Below, piece after piece: positions 17,392 to 26,705 of a stretch of DNA of 64,000 nt. The notes under the pieces were generated by a model that did not search any database, had not been told where the DNA came from, and saw only the letters and a list, made by a program, of their open reading frames with translations. Position numbers and translations under genes: made by a program. Every line of letters starts with the position of its first letter. Position 1 is the first letter of the stretch. Source of the DNA: SHVZ01 sp041906305 (GTDB lineage Bacteria; Pseudomonadota; Alphaproteobacteria; SHVZ01); assembly GCA_041906305.1 (NCBI GenBank), contig JAYRJL010000002.1, positions 777,582-841,581 on the forward strand, read 5' to 3'.

Positions 17392-18549
17392 ATGCGCCCC
17401 TCCCCCGTCCAAGGCCCCCTCAGCGGGATCACCGTCATCGACCTCTCCCGCATCCTGGCGGGCCCCTACTGCACCTTCCTGATGGCCGAGATGGGTGCCC
17501 GGGTGATCAAGGTCGAGACGCCCGGCAAGGGGGATGACGCCCGCGAGTACGGACCGTTCGTGAAGGGCCGCTCGGCCTATTTCATGTCGGTCAACCGGGG
17601 CAAGGAGTCGATCGTCCTCGACCTCAAGAAGCCCGACGACAAGGCGATCTTCGAGAAGCTCCTCGCCGAGGCCGATGTGCTGGTCGAGAATTTCCGGCCG
17701 GGCACCATGGAAAAGCTCGGCTACGGCTGGGAGCATCTGCATCCGAAGTTCCCGAAGCTGATCTACGCGGCCGCCTCAGGCTTCGGCCACACGGGTCCCG
17801 ACTCCCAGCGCCCGGCCTACGACATGGTCGTGCAGGGTCTCGGCGGCATCATGAGCGTCACCGGCCATCCCGGCGGACCGCCGACGCGCTCGGGCATGTC
17901 GATCGGCGACATCGGCGCCGGGCTCTACACCGCGGTCGCGGTCAACGCCGCGCTTTTCGCGCGCGCCGCCAGCGGCAAGGGCTCGAAGGTCGACATCTCG
18001 ATGTTCGACTGCCAGCTGGCGCTGCTCGAGAACGCCGCGATGCGTTATTTCGTCTCCGGCAAGGCACCGGGGCCCCTCGGCGCGCGCCACCCCTCGATCA
18101 CGCCGTTCGAGGCGTTCGACACCGCGAGCAATCCGATCATCATCGCCGCCGGCAACGACAGCCTGTTCGTCAGGCTAGCGTCCGCGCTGGGCAAGCCGGA
18201 GATGGCGAAGGACCCGCGCTACCTCACCAACGATCTCCGCAACCAGAACGTCGATGTGCTTAAAGCAGAGATCGAGGCGGTGCTGAAGACCAAGCCGGTC
18301 GGTCACTGGATGGACCTGCTGGACGCCGCCGGCATTCCGGCCGGCCCCATCAACAACATCGCCCAGGCGATCGACCATCGGCAGGCCAAGGCCCGCAACA
18401 TGGTCGTCGAGCTCGAAGACCCGGTCGCCGGCAAGATGAAGTTCATAGGCAACCCGATGAAGATCTCCGGCTTCCCCGATCCTTCGACCCGCGCGCCCGC
18501 GCCGGACCTCGACGGCAACCGGGCCCAGATCCTGGCCGAGCTCAAGTAG
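17392..18549 (+). CDS. CaiB/BaiF family (class III) CoA transferase
   Basis: 385 residues. The class III CoA-transferase core is complete: SGITVIDLSRILAGPYCT at the start, ENFRPGTMEKLG, and SIGDIGAGLYT with Asp173 at the position of the formyl-CoA transferase catalytic Asp169. The enzyme would move CoA between carboxylic acids. An aldehyde dehydrogenase gene starts 18 bases after it, suggesting a two-gene operon for breakdown of an aldehyde or acid. The donor and acceptor acids are not predictable. Confidence 0.88.
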   Translation: MRPSPVQGPLSGITVIDLSRILAGPYCTFLMAEMGARVIKVETPGKGDDAREYGPFVKGRSAYFMSVNRGKESIVLDLKKPDDKAIFEKLLAEADVLVENFRPGTMEKLGYGWEHLHPKFPKLIYAAASGFGHTGPDSQRPAYDMVVQGLGGIMSVTGHPGGPPTRSGMSIGDIGAGLYTAVAVNAALFARAASGKGSKVDISMFDCQLALLENAAMRYFVSGKAPGPLGARHPSITPFEAFDTASNPIIIAAGNDSLFVRLASALGKPEMAKDPRYLTNDLRNQNVDVLKAEIEAVLKTKPVGHWMDLLDAAGIPAGPINNIAQAIDHRQAKARNMVVELEDPVAGKMKFIGNPMKISGFPDPSTRAPAPDLDGNRAQILAELK

Positions 18550-18567
18550 ATCCAAGGAACCTTCGAC

Positions 18568-20061
18568 ATGACCAACCAGCTCTCGCCCAATCTCGACCCG
18601 CGCGCGCTCGCAGGACTGCTCTCGGGCAAGCACCTGATCGACGGCGCGTTGGTGCCGGCGGCCTCGGGCAAGACCTTCGACGTCAAGAGCCCGGCGACGC
18701 GCGAGATCGTGGCGCAGGCTGCGTTCGGAGAGAAGGCAGACGTCGACCTCGCGGTCGCGGCGGCGAAGAAGGCGCAAGCCGCCTGGAGCAAGCGCGCGGC
18801 GCGAGAGCGCGGCAAGCTGATCGCCGAATGCGGCCGAGTCCTCGCCGGGCATGTCGAGGAGCTGGGCCGCCTGATCGCGCTCGAGACGGGCAAGGCTCTC
18901 CGCACCGAAAGCCGCGTCGAGGCCTCGGTGCTGGCCGACGCCTTCACCTTCTATGGCGGCCTGGGGTCGGAGCTGAAGGGCGAGACCATCCCCTTCAACC
19001 CGAACATGCTGTCGATGACTGTGGTCGAGCCGATCGGCGTGGTCGGCGCGATCATCCCGTGGAACGTGCCGCTGATGCTGATGGCGCTCAAGATCGCGCC
19101 GGCGATGGTGGCGGGCAACGCCGTGGTCGTTAAGTCGGCCGAGGAGGCGCCGCTCGCGGTGCTCCGCGTCTGCCAGATCCTGAACCAGATCCTGCCGCCC
19201 GGCGTGTTCAACATGCTCTCCGGCATGGGGCCCGAATGCGGCGCGCCCCTGGTGGCGCACAAGGACGTCGGCAAGGTCACGTTCACCGGCTCGGTCGAGA
19301 CCGGAAAGATCGTCTACAAGACCGCGGCCGAGAAGCTGATCCCGGTCACGCTCGAGCTCGGCGGAAAGTCGCCGATGATCGTCATGGGCGACGCCGACCT
19401 CGACCGCGCGGTGGACGGCGCGGTCGTCGGCATGCGCTTCACCCGCCAGGGCCAAAGCTGCACCGCGGCCTCGCGCATCTTCGTGCACGAGTCGATCCAC
19501 GACGCCTTCGTCTCGAAGCTGAAGACCAAGGTCGACGCGATGAAGATGGGCGATCCGCTGGACGAGACGACCGACATCGGCACGATCATCTCGATCCAGC
19601 AGTTCGAGAAGGTGGAGAGCTACATCAGGATCGGCGAGTCCGAGGGCGCCACCGCGCATCGCTGCTCGGCCAAGCCCGCCGACGGCAAGCTCAAGGACGG
19701 TCTCTATGTGCAGCCGGTGATCTTCACCGGGCTCTCGAACGACTCCCGCGTCGCGCGCGAGGAGATCTTCGGACCCGTGACCTGCGTCATCAAGTTCAAG
19801 GAGTACGACGAGGTCATCGCCGCAGCGAACGACACCGAATACGGCCTTGCCGCCTCGATCTGGACCCGGGACCTCAAATGGGCGCTAGACGCGACCCGCC
19901 GGATCGATGCCGGCCTCGTCCAGGTGAACCAGAACCTCGTCGTCCAGCCCGGCATGTCCTATGGCGGCTTCCGCGCCTCCGGTCTCGGCAAGGAAGCCTC
20001 GCTGGAGGCGATGCTGGAGCACTTCACCCGCAAGAAGATGGTGATGGTGAACCTGCAATAG
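18568..20061 (+). CDS. NAD(P)-dependent aldehyde dehydrogenase
   Basis: 497 residues of the ALDH superfamily. Catalytic features are Asn166 (IIPWN), Lys189, Glu263 (TLELGG) and Cys298 (RQGQSCTA). The length is normal. AAGGAA ahead of the ATG is a fair ribosome site. It is in tandem with the CoA transferase and upstream of a penicillin-acylase-family gene. An amide-to-acid catabolic run (amide hydrolysis, aldehyde oxidation, CoA activation) is an inference. Confidence 0.9.
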   Translation: MTNQLSPNLDPRALAGLLSGKHLIDGALVPAASGKTFDVKSPATREIVAQAAFGEKADVDLAVAAAKKAQAAWSKRAARERGKLIAECGRVLAGHVEELGRLIALETGKALRTESRVEASVLADAFTFYGGLGSELKGETIPFNPNMLSMTVVEPIGVVGAIIPWNVPLMLMALKIAPAMVAGNAVVVKSAEEAPLAVLRVCQILNQILPPGVFNMLSGMGPECGAPLVAHKDVGKVTFTGSVETGKIVYKTAAEKLIPVTLELGGKSPMIVMGDADLDRAVDGAVVGMRFTRQGQSCTAASRIFVHESIHDAFVSKLKTKVDAMKMGDPLDETTDIGTIISIQQFEKVESYIRIGESEGATAHRCSAKPADGKLKDGLYVQPVIFTGLSNDSRVAREEIFGPVTCVIKFKEYDEVIAAANDTEYGLAASIWTRDLKWALDATRRIDAGLVQVNQNLVVQPGMSYGGFRASGLGKEASLEAMLEHFTRKKMVMVNLQ

Positions 20062-20082
20062 GCCTCGGGTGTCATAAGCCTG

Positions 20083-22404
20083 ATGCGCATCGTCGGCTGG
20101 ATCCTCGGAAGCCTGTTCGGCCTCTGCCTCGTGGCGGCGGTCGCCGCGGCCGTCCTCCTCTGGGGCGGGCTGCCGAATACCAGCGGCGAGGTCAGGCTCG
20201 ACGGGCCGTCGGCACCGATCACCATCGTCCGTGACGGGCGCGGCATTCCCTACATCAAGGCGGCCAACGAGACCGATGCTGCCTTCGCTCTCGGCTACGT
20301 CCACGCCCAGGATCGCTTCGCCCAGATGGAGCTGATGCGCCGCCTGGTCTCGGGCCGCCTCTCGGAGATTTTCGGCGCAGTCACCATCGAATCCGACCGC
20401 TTCATGCGGACGCTCGGCCTTGGAAGGCTCGCCGAGGAAGGCGTCACCAAGCTCTCGGCCGAGACGCAGGCCGAACTCGCCGCCTACGCCGCCGGCGTCA
20501 ACGCCGCGCTCGCGCACCGCTGGCTGCCGCCGCCCGATCTTGTTCTCGCCGGCAAGCCGGATCCCTGGACGCCGGCGGATACTCTCAAGTGGCAACGGCT
20601 CATGGCGCTGCAGCTCACCTGGAACTGGCGGGACGAACTCGCGCGGGTGCGTCTCTCGGCACGGCTCTCGCCCGACCAGCTTCGCGACCTCTACGACCGC
20701 ACGGCCGACGGTCCCTACGTGCCGCTGGCCGGGCTCGATCCAGATCACGCGCGTCGCCTGCTGGCGGCGATCCCGCGCGAGGCCGAGCCGCGTACGGCTT
20801 CCAACATCTGGGCGCTGTCGGGGAACCGCACAGAAACCGGGAAGCCGCTGCTCGCCAACGATCCGCATCTGGCGCTCACCTTGCCGAACCTCTGGTACCT
20901 GGCTCGGATCGAGCTTCCCGATCGCGTCCAAGTAGGCGCTACCGCGCCCGGCGTGCCGTTTACGGTCCTCGGCCACAATGGCCGCGTCGCCTGGGGCATG
21001 ACGACGACCCAGGCGGACTCGGCCGACCTCTTCGTCCTCGATGTGATGCCGGATGGCCGCTATCTCGCCGCCGACGGTCCCCGGGAATTCCTGAGCCGGA
21101 CCGAGACCATCAACGTCAAGCGCGGCGACCCGGTCACGCTCACCATCCGCGAGAGCCTGCATGGCCCGGTGATCTCGGATGCGCTCCGTCGCGTCGCGCG
21201 CGAGAACCAGGCGGTCGCGCTCGCGTCGACCGCGCTCCAGGCGGACGACCACACCGCCGACGCCCTTGCGCGCCTGCTGCGCGCGACCTCAATCTCGGAA
21301 GCGCAAGCCGCGCTCGGCGACTTTCAGGCGCCGCTGCAGAACGTGGGTGTCGCCGATACCGCCGGCCATATCGGCCTCTTCATCTCCGGGCGCATCCCGG
21401 TCCGCGACGGAGACGGGTGGATGCCGGCACCGGGCTCCGAGCCGGCGCGTGCCTGGAAGGGCTGGCGGCCGCGCGATCCCGACTTCACGGTGATCGATCC
21501 GCCGTCCGGCCGCATCGTCAACGCCAACAACGCACCGGTCGCCGATCCGGCGGCTCGCGGCTACGGCCTCGACTTCGACACCACCTATCGCGCACGGCGG
21601 ATCGCCGAGCGTCTCGACGAGCGGCCCAAGGCGACGACTCGCGACATGGTCGAGATCCAGGCGGACGCGGTCTCGACGATGGCCAAAGACGTGCTGCCGA
21701 CCCTGCTGCGGCTCACGCCACGCACCGATGCCACCGCCCAGGCCCTCGACCGGCTCGCCGCCTGGAATGGCGAGATGCGGCGCGACCGGCCCGAGCCGCT
21801 GATCTTCACGGCTTGGTGGCGCCACCTGCTGCACGCGATCTTCGCCGACGACCTCGGCGAGGCCTGGGGCGAGATCCTACCGCGCCCCGGTGTCGTGACA
21901 CGCGCGCTCACCGAGCGGGGCACGTGGTGCGACGTCATCTCCACGCCGGCGGTCGAGACCTGTCCCGATCGCCTCGCCTATGCGCTCGACGAGGCCTTCA
22001 AGGACCTGACACGGCGATATGGCACCAATCCGGACAAGTGGCGCTGGGGCAATGCCCATCGCGCCCGCCTCGCCCATCCGTTGCTGGGCCGGATCCCAGG
22101 GATCGGTGAGTTGTTCAAGGTCGAGCCCGAAACCGACGGCGACAACTGGACCGTCAATCGGGCGCAGAGCCGTCTGCTCGACGACTACGATCCGTTCGGC
22201 GACGTGCATGGCGCCGGGTATCGCGCGGTCTATGACCTGGCAGACCTTGATCGCTCGCTCTTCCAGATGTCCCTGGGCCAGTCCGGTCATCGTCTGTCAC
22301 CGCACTTCTCCGACCTGGCCCGGTCGTGGGCCGACGGCTCTCCCTTCCGCATCGGCCGGGATCCCGAAGGACCGACCGCGACGCTGACCCTCCGCCCGCG
22401 CTAA
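20083..22404 (+). CDS. Penicillin acylase family Ntn-hydrolase
   Basis: 773 residues. Residues ~5-27 are a hydrophobic membrane anchor or uncleaved signal. An alpha-subunit region follows, then TASNIW with Ser240 as the expected autoproteolytic nucleophile (S-N-x-W), and a long beta-subunit region with NDPHL. The family includes penicillin G acylases, glutaryl-cephalosporin acylases and acyl-homoserine lactone acylases; the precursor would be cut before Ser240 in the periplasm. The substrate is an amide of unknown kind. It starts 21 bases after the aldehyde dehydrogenase stop. Confidence 0.87.
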   Translation: MRIVGWILGSLFGLCLVAAVAAAVLLWGGLPNTSGEVRLDGPSAPITIVRDGRGIPYIKAANETDAAFALGYVHAQDRFAQMELMRRLVSGRLSEIFGAVTIESDRFMRTLGLGRLAEEGVTKLSAETQAELAAYAAGVNAALAHRWLPPPDLVLAGKPDPWTPADTLKWQRLMALQLTWNWRDELARVRLSARLSPDQLRDLYDRTADGPYVPLAGLDPDHARRLLAAIPREAEPRTASNIWALSGNRTETGKPLLANDPHLALTLPNLWYLARIELPDRVQVGATAPGVPFTVLGHNGRVAWGMTTTQADSADLFVLDVMPDGRYLAADGPREFLSRTETINVKRGDPVTLTIRESLHGPVISDALRRVARENQAVALASTALQADDHTADALARLLRATSISEAQAALGDFQAPLQNVGVADTAGHIGLFISGRIPVRDGDGWMPAPGSEPARAWKGWRPRDPDFTVIDPPSGRIVNANNAPVADPAARGYGLDFDTTYRARRIAERLDERPKATTRDMVEIQADAVSTMAKDVLPTLLRLTPRTDATAQALDRLAAWNGEMRRDRPEPLIFTAWWRHLLHAIFADDLGEAWGEILPRPGVVTRALTERGTWCDVISTPAVETCPDRLAYALDEAFKDLTRRYGTNPDKWRWGNAHRARLAHPLLGRIPGIGELFKVEPETDGDNWTVNRAQSRLLDDYDPFGDVHGAGYRAVYDLADLDRSLFQMSLGQSGHRLSPHFSDLARSWADGSPFRIGRDPEGPTATLTLRPR

Positions 22405-22413
22405 AAGACGTCC

Positions 22414-23646
22414 ATGTCCGTCACGCTCGCCGACATAAGTGCCGCCGCAAAGGCGCTCGATGGCCACATCGTCCGCACCCCGACCGTGCCCGCGCCCGGC
22501 CTTTCGGCCGAGCTCGGCTGCGACCTCCGCCTCAAGCTGGAGACCCAGCAGCACACCGGCTCGTTCAAGCCGCGCGGCGCCTTCGTCAAGATCCACAGCC
22601 TGGGCGAGGCACAGCGACGCGCCGGCGTGATCGCCATGTCGGCCGGCAACCATGCGCAGGGGGTCGCCTTCTGGGCCGGGCGCCTCGGCATTCCCGCCAT
22701 CATCGTGATGCCGAAGGCGACGCCGTTCTCGAAGGTCGAGCGCACCCGCGCCTACGGCGCCAAGGTCGAGCTGCATGGCGCCAACCTGAGCGAAGCCGCC
22801 GAGCACGCCGAGAAGCTCGCGGCGCGCGACGGCCTCACCTTCGTCCATCCCTACGACGATCCGCAGGTGATCGCCGGCCAGGGAACGCTCGCGCTCGAGA
22901 TGCTGGCCGACGCGCCCGAGCTCGACTGCCTCGTGATCCCGATCGGCGGGGGCGGCATGGCTTCCGGCATCGCGATCGCCGCCAAGGCGCTGAAGCCCGG
23001 CATCGAGATCGTCGGCGTGCAGGCAAAGCTCTATCCGTCGATGGCGCAGGTTCTCTCCAATCAGCCGCCGACATCGGGTGGCGACACGCTGGCCGAGGGC
23101 ATCGCGGTCAAGTCGCCGGGCAGGATCACCCGCGAGATCATCCGCGAGCACGTCTCCGAGATCCTGCTGCTCGACGAGAGCGCGATCGAGGACGCGGTCC
23201 AGAACCTCGCCGAAAGCCAGAAGCTGGTGGCCGAGGGAGCCGGCGCCGCCGGCGTCGCCGCGATCCACACGAACGCCGCGCGCTTCCGCGGGCGGTGCGT
23301 GGGCACGGTGATCTGCGGCGGCAACATCGACTCGCGCATGCTCGCGTCCGTGCTGATGCGCGGCCTCGTCCGCGATGGCCGGATGGCCCGGATCCGAGTC
23401 GAGCTCTCCGACGCGCCGGGCCAGCTCGCCGCGGTCGCGACGCTGATCGCGGCGGCCGGCGGAAACATCGTCGAGAGCTACCATCAGCGCCTGTTCCAGG
23501 ACGTGCCGATCAAGCACGCCGAGCTCGACGTGGTGGTCGAGACACGGAACCTGGACCACGTCCATGAGATCCTGGATCGGCTCCGCGACGCCGGGTTCCC
23601 GCCCCGCCTGCTGTCCGCGACCAAGGAGGCGGGCGCCTTTCTCTGA
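22414..23646 (+). CDS. ilvA: Threonine ammonia-lyase with C-terminal ACT domain
   Basis: 410 residues. PLP Lys52 sits in TGSFKPRGAF, the phosphate-binding Gly loop is IGGGGMASG, and residues ~330-405 form one ACT domain (RIRVELSDAPGQLAAVATLIA). It deaminates threonine (or serine) to 2-oxobutyrate, usually the first step of isoleucine synthesis. The single-ACT form of ~400 residues is the alphaproteobacterial type, shorter than two-domain E. coli IlvA. It starts nine bases after the acylase gene. Confidence 0.88.
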   Translation: MSVTLADISAAAKALDGHIVRTPTVPAPGLSAELGCDLRLKLETQQHTGSFKPRGAFVKIHSLGEAQRRAGVIAMSAGNHAQGVAFWAGRLGIPAIIVMPKATPFSKVERTRAYGAKVELHGANLSEAAEHAEKLAARDGLTFVHPYDDPQVIAGQGTLALEMLADAPELDCLVIPIGGGGMASGIAIAAKALKPGIEIVGVQAKLYPSMAQVLSNQPPTSGGDTLAEGIAVKSPGRITREIIREHVSEILLLDESAIEDAVQNLAESQKLVAEGAGAAGVAAIHTNAARFRGRCVGTVICGGNIDSRMLASVLMRGLVRDGRMARIRVELSDAPGQLAAVATLIAAAGGNIVESYHQRLFQDVPIKHAELDVVVETRNLDHVHEILDRLRDAGFPPRLLSATKEAGAFL

Positions 23647-23732
23647 CGGCGCGGGAGCGGCTTTCCGGCCCGAATCGCTCAAAATTACGCGAACTTACTT
23701 GTCCGGCCGGGCTCGAATCGGCCAATATTCTC

Positions 23733-23775
23733 GGAACGTTCCACTAAACCGTTGTTCGCGGAGGGGAAATTCCCC
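23733..23775. promoter_or_regulatory. Two palindromes upstream of motA
   Basis: A perfect 10-base palindrome (23733-23742, GGAACGTTCC) and an inverted repeat GGGGAA-A-TTCCCC (23763-23775) lie 21 bases apart in the 177-base gap before motA, which is otherwise AT-rich for this window. Either may be an operator. No clear -24/-12 element was found here. Confidence 0.35.
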
Positions 23776-23823
23776 AATATCCGCCGGGGTGGAGCCGTAC
23801 GCGCTCGGGCGAGCGAGGATTCC

Positions 23824-24684
23824 ATGTTTCCGATCATCGGCTGGCTGGTCGTTCTGGGGTGCGTCGCGGGCGGATATGCCGGCGGCGGTGGGCATTTCGG
23901 GGTGCTGTGGCAGCCCTTCGAGTACCTGATCATCCTCGGGTCCTCGGTCGGCGCCTTTATCGTCGCCAACCCGAAGCACGTGCTCGGCGCCGCGGGCAAG
24001 GGCCTGGGCAAGGCGCTCAAGGGGCCGGGCTACACCAAGGAGCATTACCTCGAGCTGCTGAGCCTCATGTACGCCATCTTCAAGCTGGCGAAGACTAAGG
24101 GCATGCTCGCGATCGAAAGCCACGTCGAGCGCCCCGAAGAGAGTTCGCTCTTCCAGCAGTTCCCGAAGTTCGCCGCCGACCATCACGCGGTCGAGTTCCT
24201 TTGCGACTACCTCCGCATGATGACGCTGGGTACCGACAATCCGCATGAGATGGAGACGCTGCTCGACGCCGAGATCGAGACCCATCACAGCGAGGAGCTG
24301 GCGGTCGCCAACGCGGTCCGAAACATGGGCGACGGCATGCCGGCGCTGGGCATCGTCGCGGCGGTGCTGGGCGTCATTCACACCATGGGCTCGATCACCG
24401 AGCCGCCGGAAGTGCTGGGCAAGCTGATCGGCGCGGCGCTGGTCGGCACGTTCTTCGGGGTCATGATGTCGTACGGCTTCGTCTCGCCGCTCGCCAACAC
24501 GATCGAGCAGACGGCAAACGCCGACGGCAAGTACTACCAGTGCATGAAGAGCGGCCTGCTGGCCCATATGCAGGGCTATGCGCCGGCGGTCTCGGTCGAG
24601 TTCGCGCGCAAGACCTTGATGTCCGGCGTCAGGCCGACCTTCTACGAGGTTGAAGAAGCGGTCGCGGCGCTGCCGCCGGTCTGA
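23824..24684 (+). CDS. motA: Flagellar motor stator protein MotA
   Basis: 286 residues. Four membrane segments are expected: two near the N-terminus (IIGWLVVLGCVAGGYAG; FEYLIILGSSVGAFIV) and two after residue ~170. MPALGIVAAVLGV and YGFVSPL carry the two conserved prolines, and the cytoplasmic loop has charged residues that meet FliG. The length is the usual one for alphaproteobacterial MotA. The ATG at 23824 has GAGGA upstream and starts the first membrane helix; open frame before it is not MotA-like. motB follows after seven bases. Confidence 0.95.
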   Translation: MFPIIGWLVVLGCVAGGYAGGGGHFGVLWQPFEYLIILGSSVGAFIVANPKHVLGAAGKGLGKALKGPGYTKEHYLELLSLMYAIFKLAKTKGMLAIESHVERPEESSLFQQFPKFAADHHAVEFLCDYLRMMTLGTDNPHEMETLLDAEIETHHSEELAVANAVRNMGDGMPALGIVAAVLGVIHTMGSITEPPEVLGKLIGAALVGTFFGVMMSYGFVSPLANTIEQTANADGKYYQCMKSGLLAHMQGYAPAVSVEFARKTLMSGVRPTFYEVEEAVAALPPV

Positions 24685-24691
24685 TCTCTCG

Positions 24692-25963
24692 ATGGACAAC
24701 CAGCCGAGCATCATCAAGAAGGTCAAGAAGGGCGGCCACGGCGCTCCGCACGGTGGCGCGTGGAAGGTTGCGTACGCCGACTTCGTGACCGCGATGATGG
24801 CCTTCTTCCTGCTCCTGTGGCTGCTCAACGCCACGACCGAGGAGCAGAAGATGGGCATCTCGAACTACTTCGACCCGACCGCGATCTCGCGCTCGGCAAG
24901 ATCCGGTTCGGGTGGCGTGCTCGGCGGCACCTCGATCACCGTTCCGGGCGCGCTCAAGAGCGCCACCTCGCCGCCGATGATCTCCTCGCCGCTCGTTGCG
25001 CGCCCGGCGAACGATCCGAGCAAGGACACCAATCCCGAGGGCGAGGAGGCCCAGCGCGGCATGGGCGAGGCCCAGGCGGGCGAACGCGGCGCCGACGCCA
25101 AGCAGTTCATCCAGCGCGGCACCGAAATGCGGCGACCGGCGGGCCAGGCGGGCAATCCGGGTGAGCCCGGCGCGCTCGGCAACGAGGCCGGTATCGGCCG
25201 CGCGGGCACCAGCGGCCAGGACCAGGGTCGGGCCGGCCAGAGCGCCGACGCCCAGGGCAATCCCGGCCAGCAGAGCGACGGCCAGGGCAATCCGGGTCAG
25301 CTCTCGCAGGCACAGCAGGCGCAGCTCCAGCAGATGGTGGCGAGCGGCCAGGTCTCGCAGGCGCAGATCAATCAGCTCTCCCAGGCGCAACTCGACAAGA
25401 TGTTGGGCGAGCGCGAGGACCAGAAGCTTCGTGAGGCGGCCGAGCAGGTGAAGCAGGCGATCCAGGATCGCATCGACCTCAAGTCGGTGGCGGAGAACGT
25501 CAAGCTGGAGATCACGCCCGAGGGGCTTCGCATCCAGCTGATCGACCAGGACCAGAAATCGATGTTCCCGCTCGGCAGCTCCAACATGCAGGACTCGGCG
25601 AGGAAGCTGATGGAGGAAGTGGCGAAGGCCATTGCAGCTCTTCCCAACAAGATCACGATCTCCGGCCACACCGACTCGACGCCTTTCAAGGGCGGCGTCG
25701 GCGGCTACTCGAACTGGGAGCTCTCGGCCGATCGCGCCAATGCCAGCCGCCGCGTGCTTGTGGCCAACGGCGTCTCCGACTCGCGCCTCGCGCTCGTCGT
25801 CGGCAAGGCCGACAAGGATCCCTTGATGCCGAACGATCCGGGCGCTTCGCAGAACCGCCGCATCTCCGTCGTCGTTCTGCGCGAGCAGGCCGGCGGCACC
25901 CGTCCCCAGACCCAGGCACAGAGCCCGGCCCCCGCTCCCGCGCAGCCGACCGCGCGGCCTTAA
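24692..25963 (+). CDS. motB: Flagellar motor protein MotB with long Gln/Gly-rich linker
   Basis: 423 residues, longer than the usual ~300. WKVAYADFVTAMMAFFLLLWLL holds the single membrane helix with proton-carrying Asp30. The C-terminal OmpA-like domain (about 270-395) has ISGHTDSTPF and LSADRANASR for peptidoglycan binding. Between them lies a low-complexity region (about residues 100-250) rich in Gly, Gln and Ala, with two QGNPGQ copies and three LSQAQ copies. The Pro/Ala/Gln tail is also unusual. It forms the stator with MotA. Confidence 0.93.
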   Translation: MDNQPSIIKKVKKGGHGAPHGGAWKVAYADFVTAMMAFFLLLWLLNATTEEQKMGISNYFDPTAISRSARSGSGGVLGGTSITVPGALKSATSPPMISSPLVARPANDPSKDTNPEGEEAQRGMGEAQAGERGADAKQFIQRGTEMRRPAGQAGNPGEPGALGNEAGIGRAGTSGQDQGRAGQSADAQGNPGQQSDGQGNPGQLSQAQQAQLQQMVASGQVSQAQINQLSQAQLDKMLGEREDQKLREAAEQVKQAIQDRIDLKSVAENVKLEITPEGLRIQLIDQDQKSMFPLGSSNMQDSARKLMEEVAKAIAALPNKITISGHTDSTPFKGGVGGYSNWELSADRANASRRVLVANGVSDSRLALVVGKADKDPLMPNDPGASQNRRISVVVLREQAGGTRPQTQAQSPAPAPAQPTARP

Positions 25964-25970
25964 GTCCGAC

Positions 25971-26705
25971 GTGCGCGTCGGCCGGCCGCCCCTCATTCTT
26001 CATCGGACGCTTCCGGCCCCCTGCCCTTATCTTCAGGGCCGGATCGAGCAGCGCGTCGTCGTGGCCCTCGACGAGACGCCGGCAGGGACCTTCGATCGGC
26101 TCAGCCAGACCGGATTTCGCCGCAGCCACGCCTTCGCCTATCGCCCGGCCTGCCCGGGGTGCAACGCCTGCGTCCCGATGCGCATACCGACGGCGACCTT
26201 CGCGCCGGACCGCACGCAGCGCCGCATCCTGAAGCGCAATTCCGGCCTCGTCGGAGCCGAGAAGCCGGCGATCGCCGGCCGCGAGAACTACGGCCTGTTC
26301 AAGGCCTATGTCACCTCGCGCCACGGGGACGGCGACATGGCGCAGATGACCTTCGCCGACTTCCGCTCGATGCTCGAGGACTCGGTCGACGGCACGCGCA
26401 CGATCGAGCATCGCGACAGCGACGGCCGGCTGATGGCGGTCGCGCTCATCGACCGTCTCGCCGACGGGCTTTCGGCCGTCTACAGCTTCTTCGACCCGGA
26501 CCAGCCGAGCCGAAGCCTGGGCACGCATGTGGTGCTCGAGATGGTGCTTCGCGCGCGCGCCGAAGGCCTGCCTTATGTCTATCTCGGCTACTGGATCGCC
26601 GAGAGCCGCAAGATGGCCTACAAGAGCCGCTTCCGCCCGACCGAGGTGATGACCGAGGGATCGTGGCGGCCATTCGCGCACGCAGAGGCGGGAGATCAGG
26701 AATGA
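25971..26705 (+). CDS. bpt: Aspartate/glutamate leucyltransferase (Bpt)
   Basis: 244 residues of the bacterial arginyl/leucyl-tRNA-protein transferase family. The N-terminal CPYLQGR and the CPGCNACVPMR cluster are typical, and the C-terminal domain has the GNAT-like YVYLGYWI segment followed by MAYKSRFRP. Bpt adds Leu to proteins with N-terminal Asp or Glu, marking them for ClpAPS. The GTG start lies eight bases after motB. It overlaps the next gene by four bases, though the function is unrelated. Confidence 0.88.
   Translation: MRVGRPPLILHRTLPAPCPYLQGRIEQRVVVALDETPAGTFDRLSQTGFRRSHAFAYRPACPGCNACVPMRIPTATFAPDRTQRRILKRNSGLVGAEKPAIAGRENYGLFKAYVTSRHGDGDMAQMTFADFRSMLEDSVDGTRTIEHRDSDGRLMAVALIDRLADGLSAVYSFFDPDQPSRSLGTHVVLEMVLRARAEGLPYVYLGYWIAESRKMAYKSRFRPTEVMTEGSWRPFAHAEAGDQE

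Noticed and set aside
24680..25960. Tandem repeats in motB as a mobile or CRISPR-like repeat
   Set aside because: The repeats are short, imperfect, in frame and code for a low-complexity linker.
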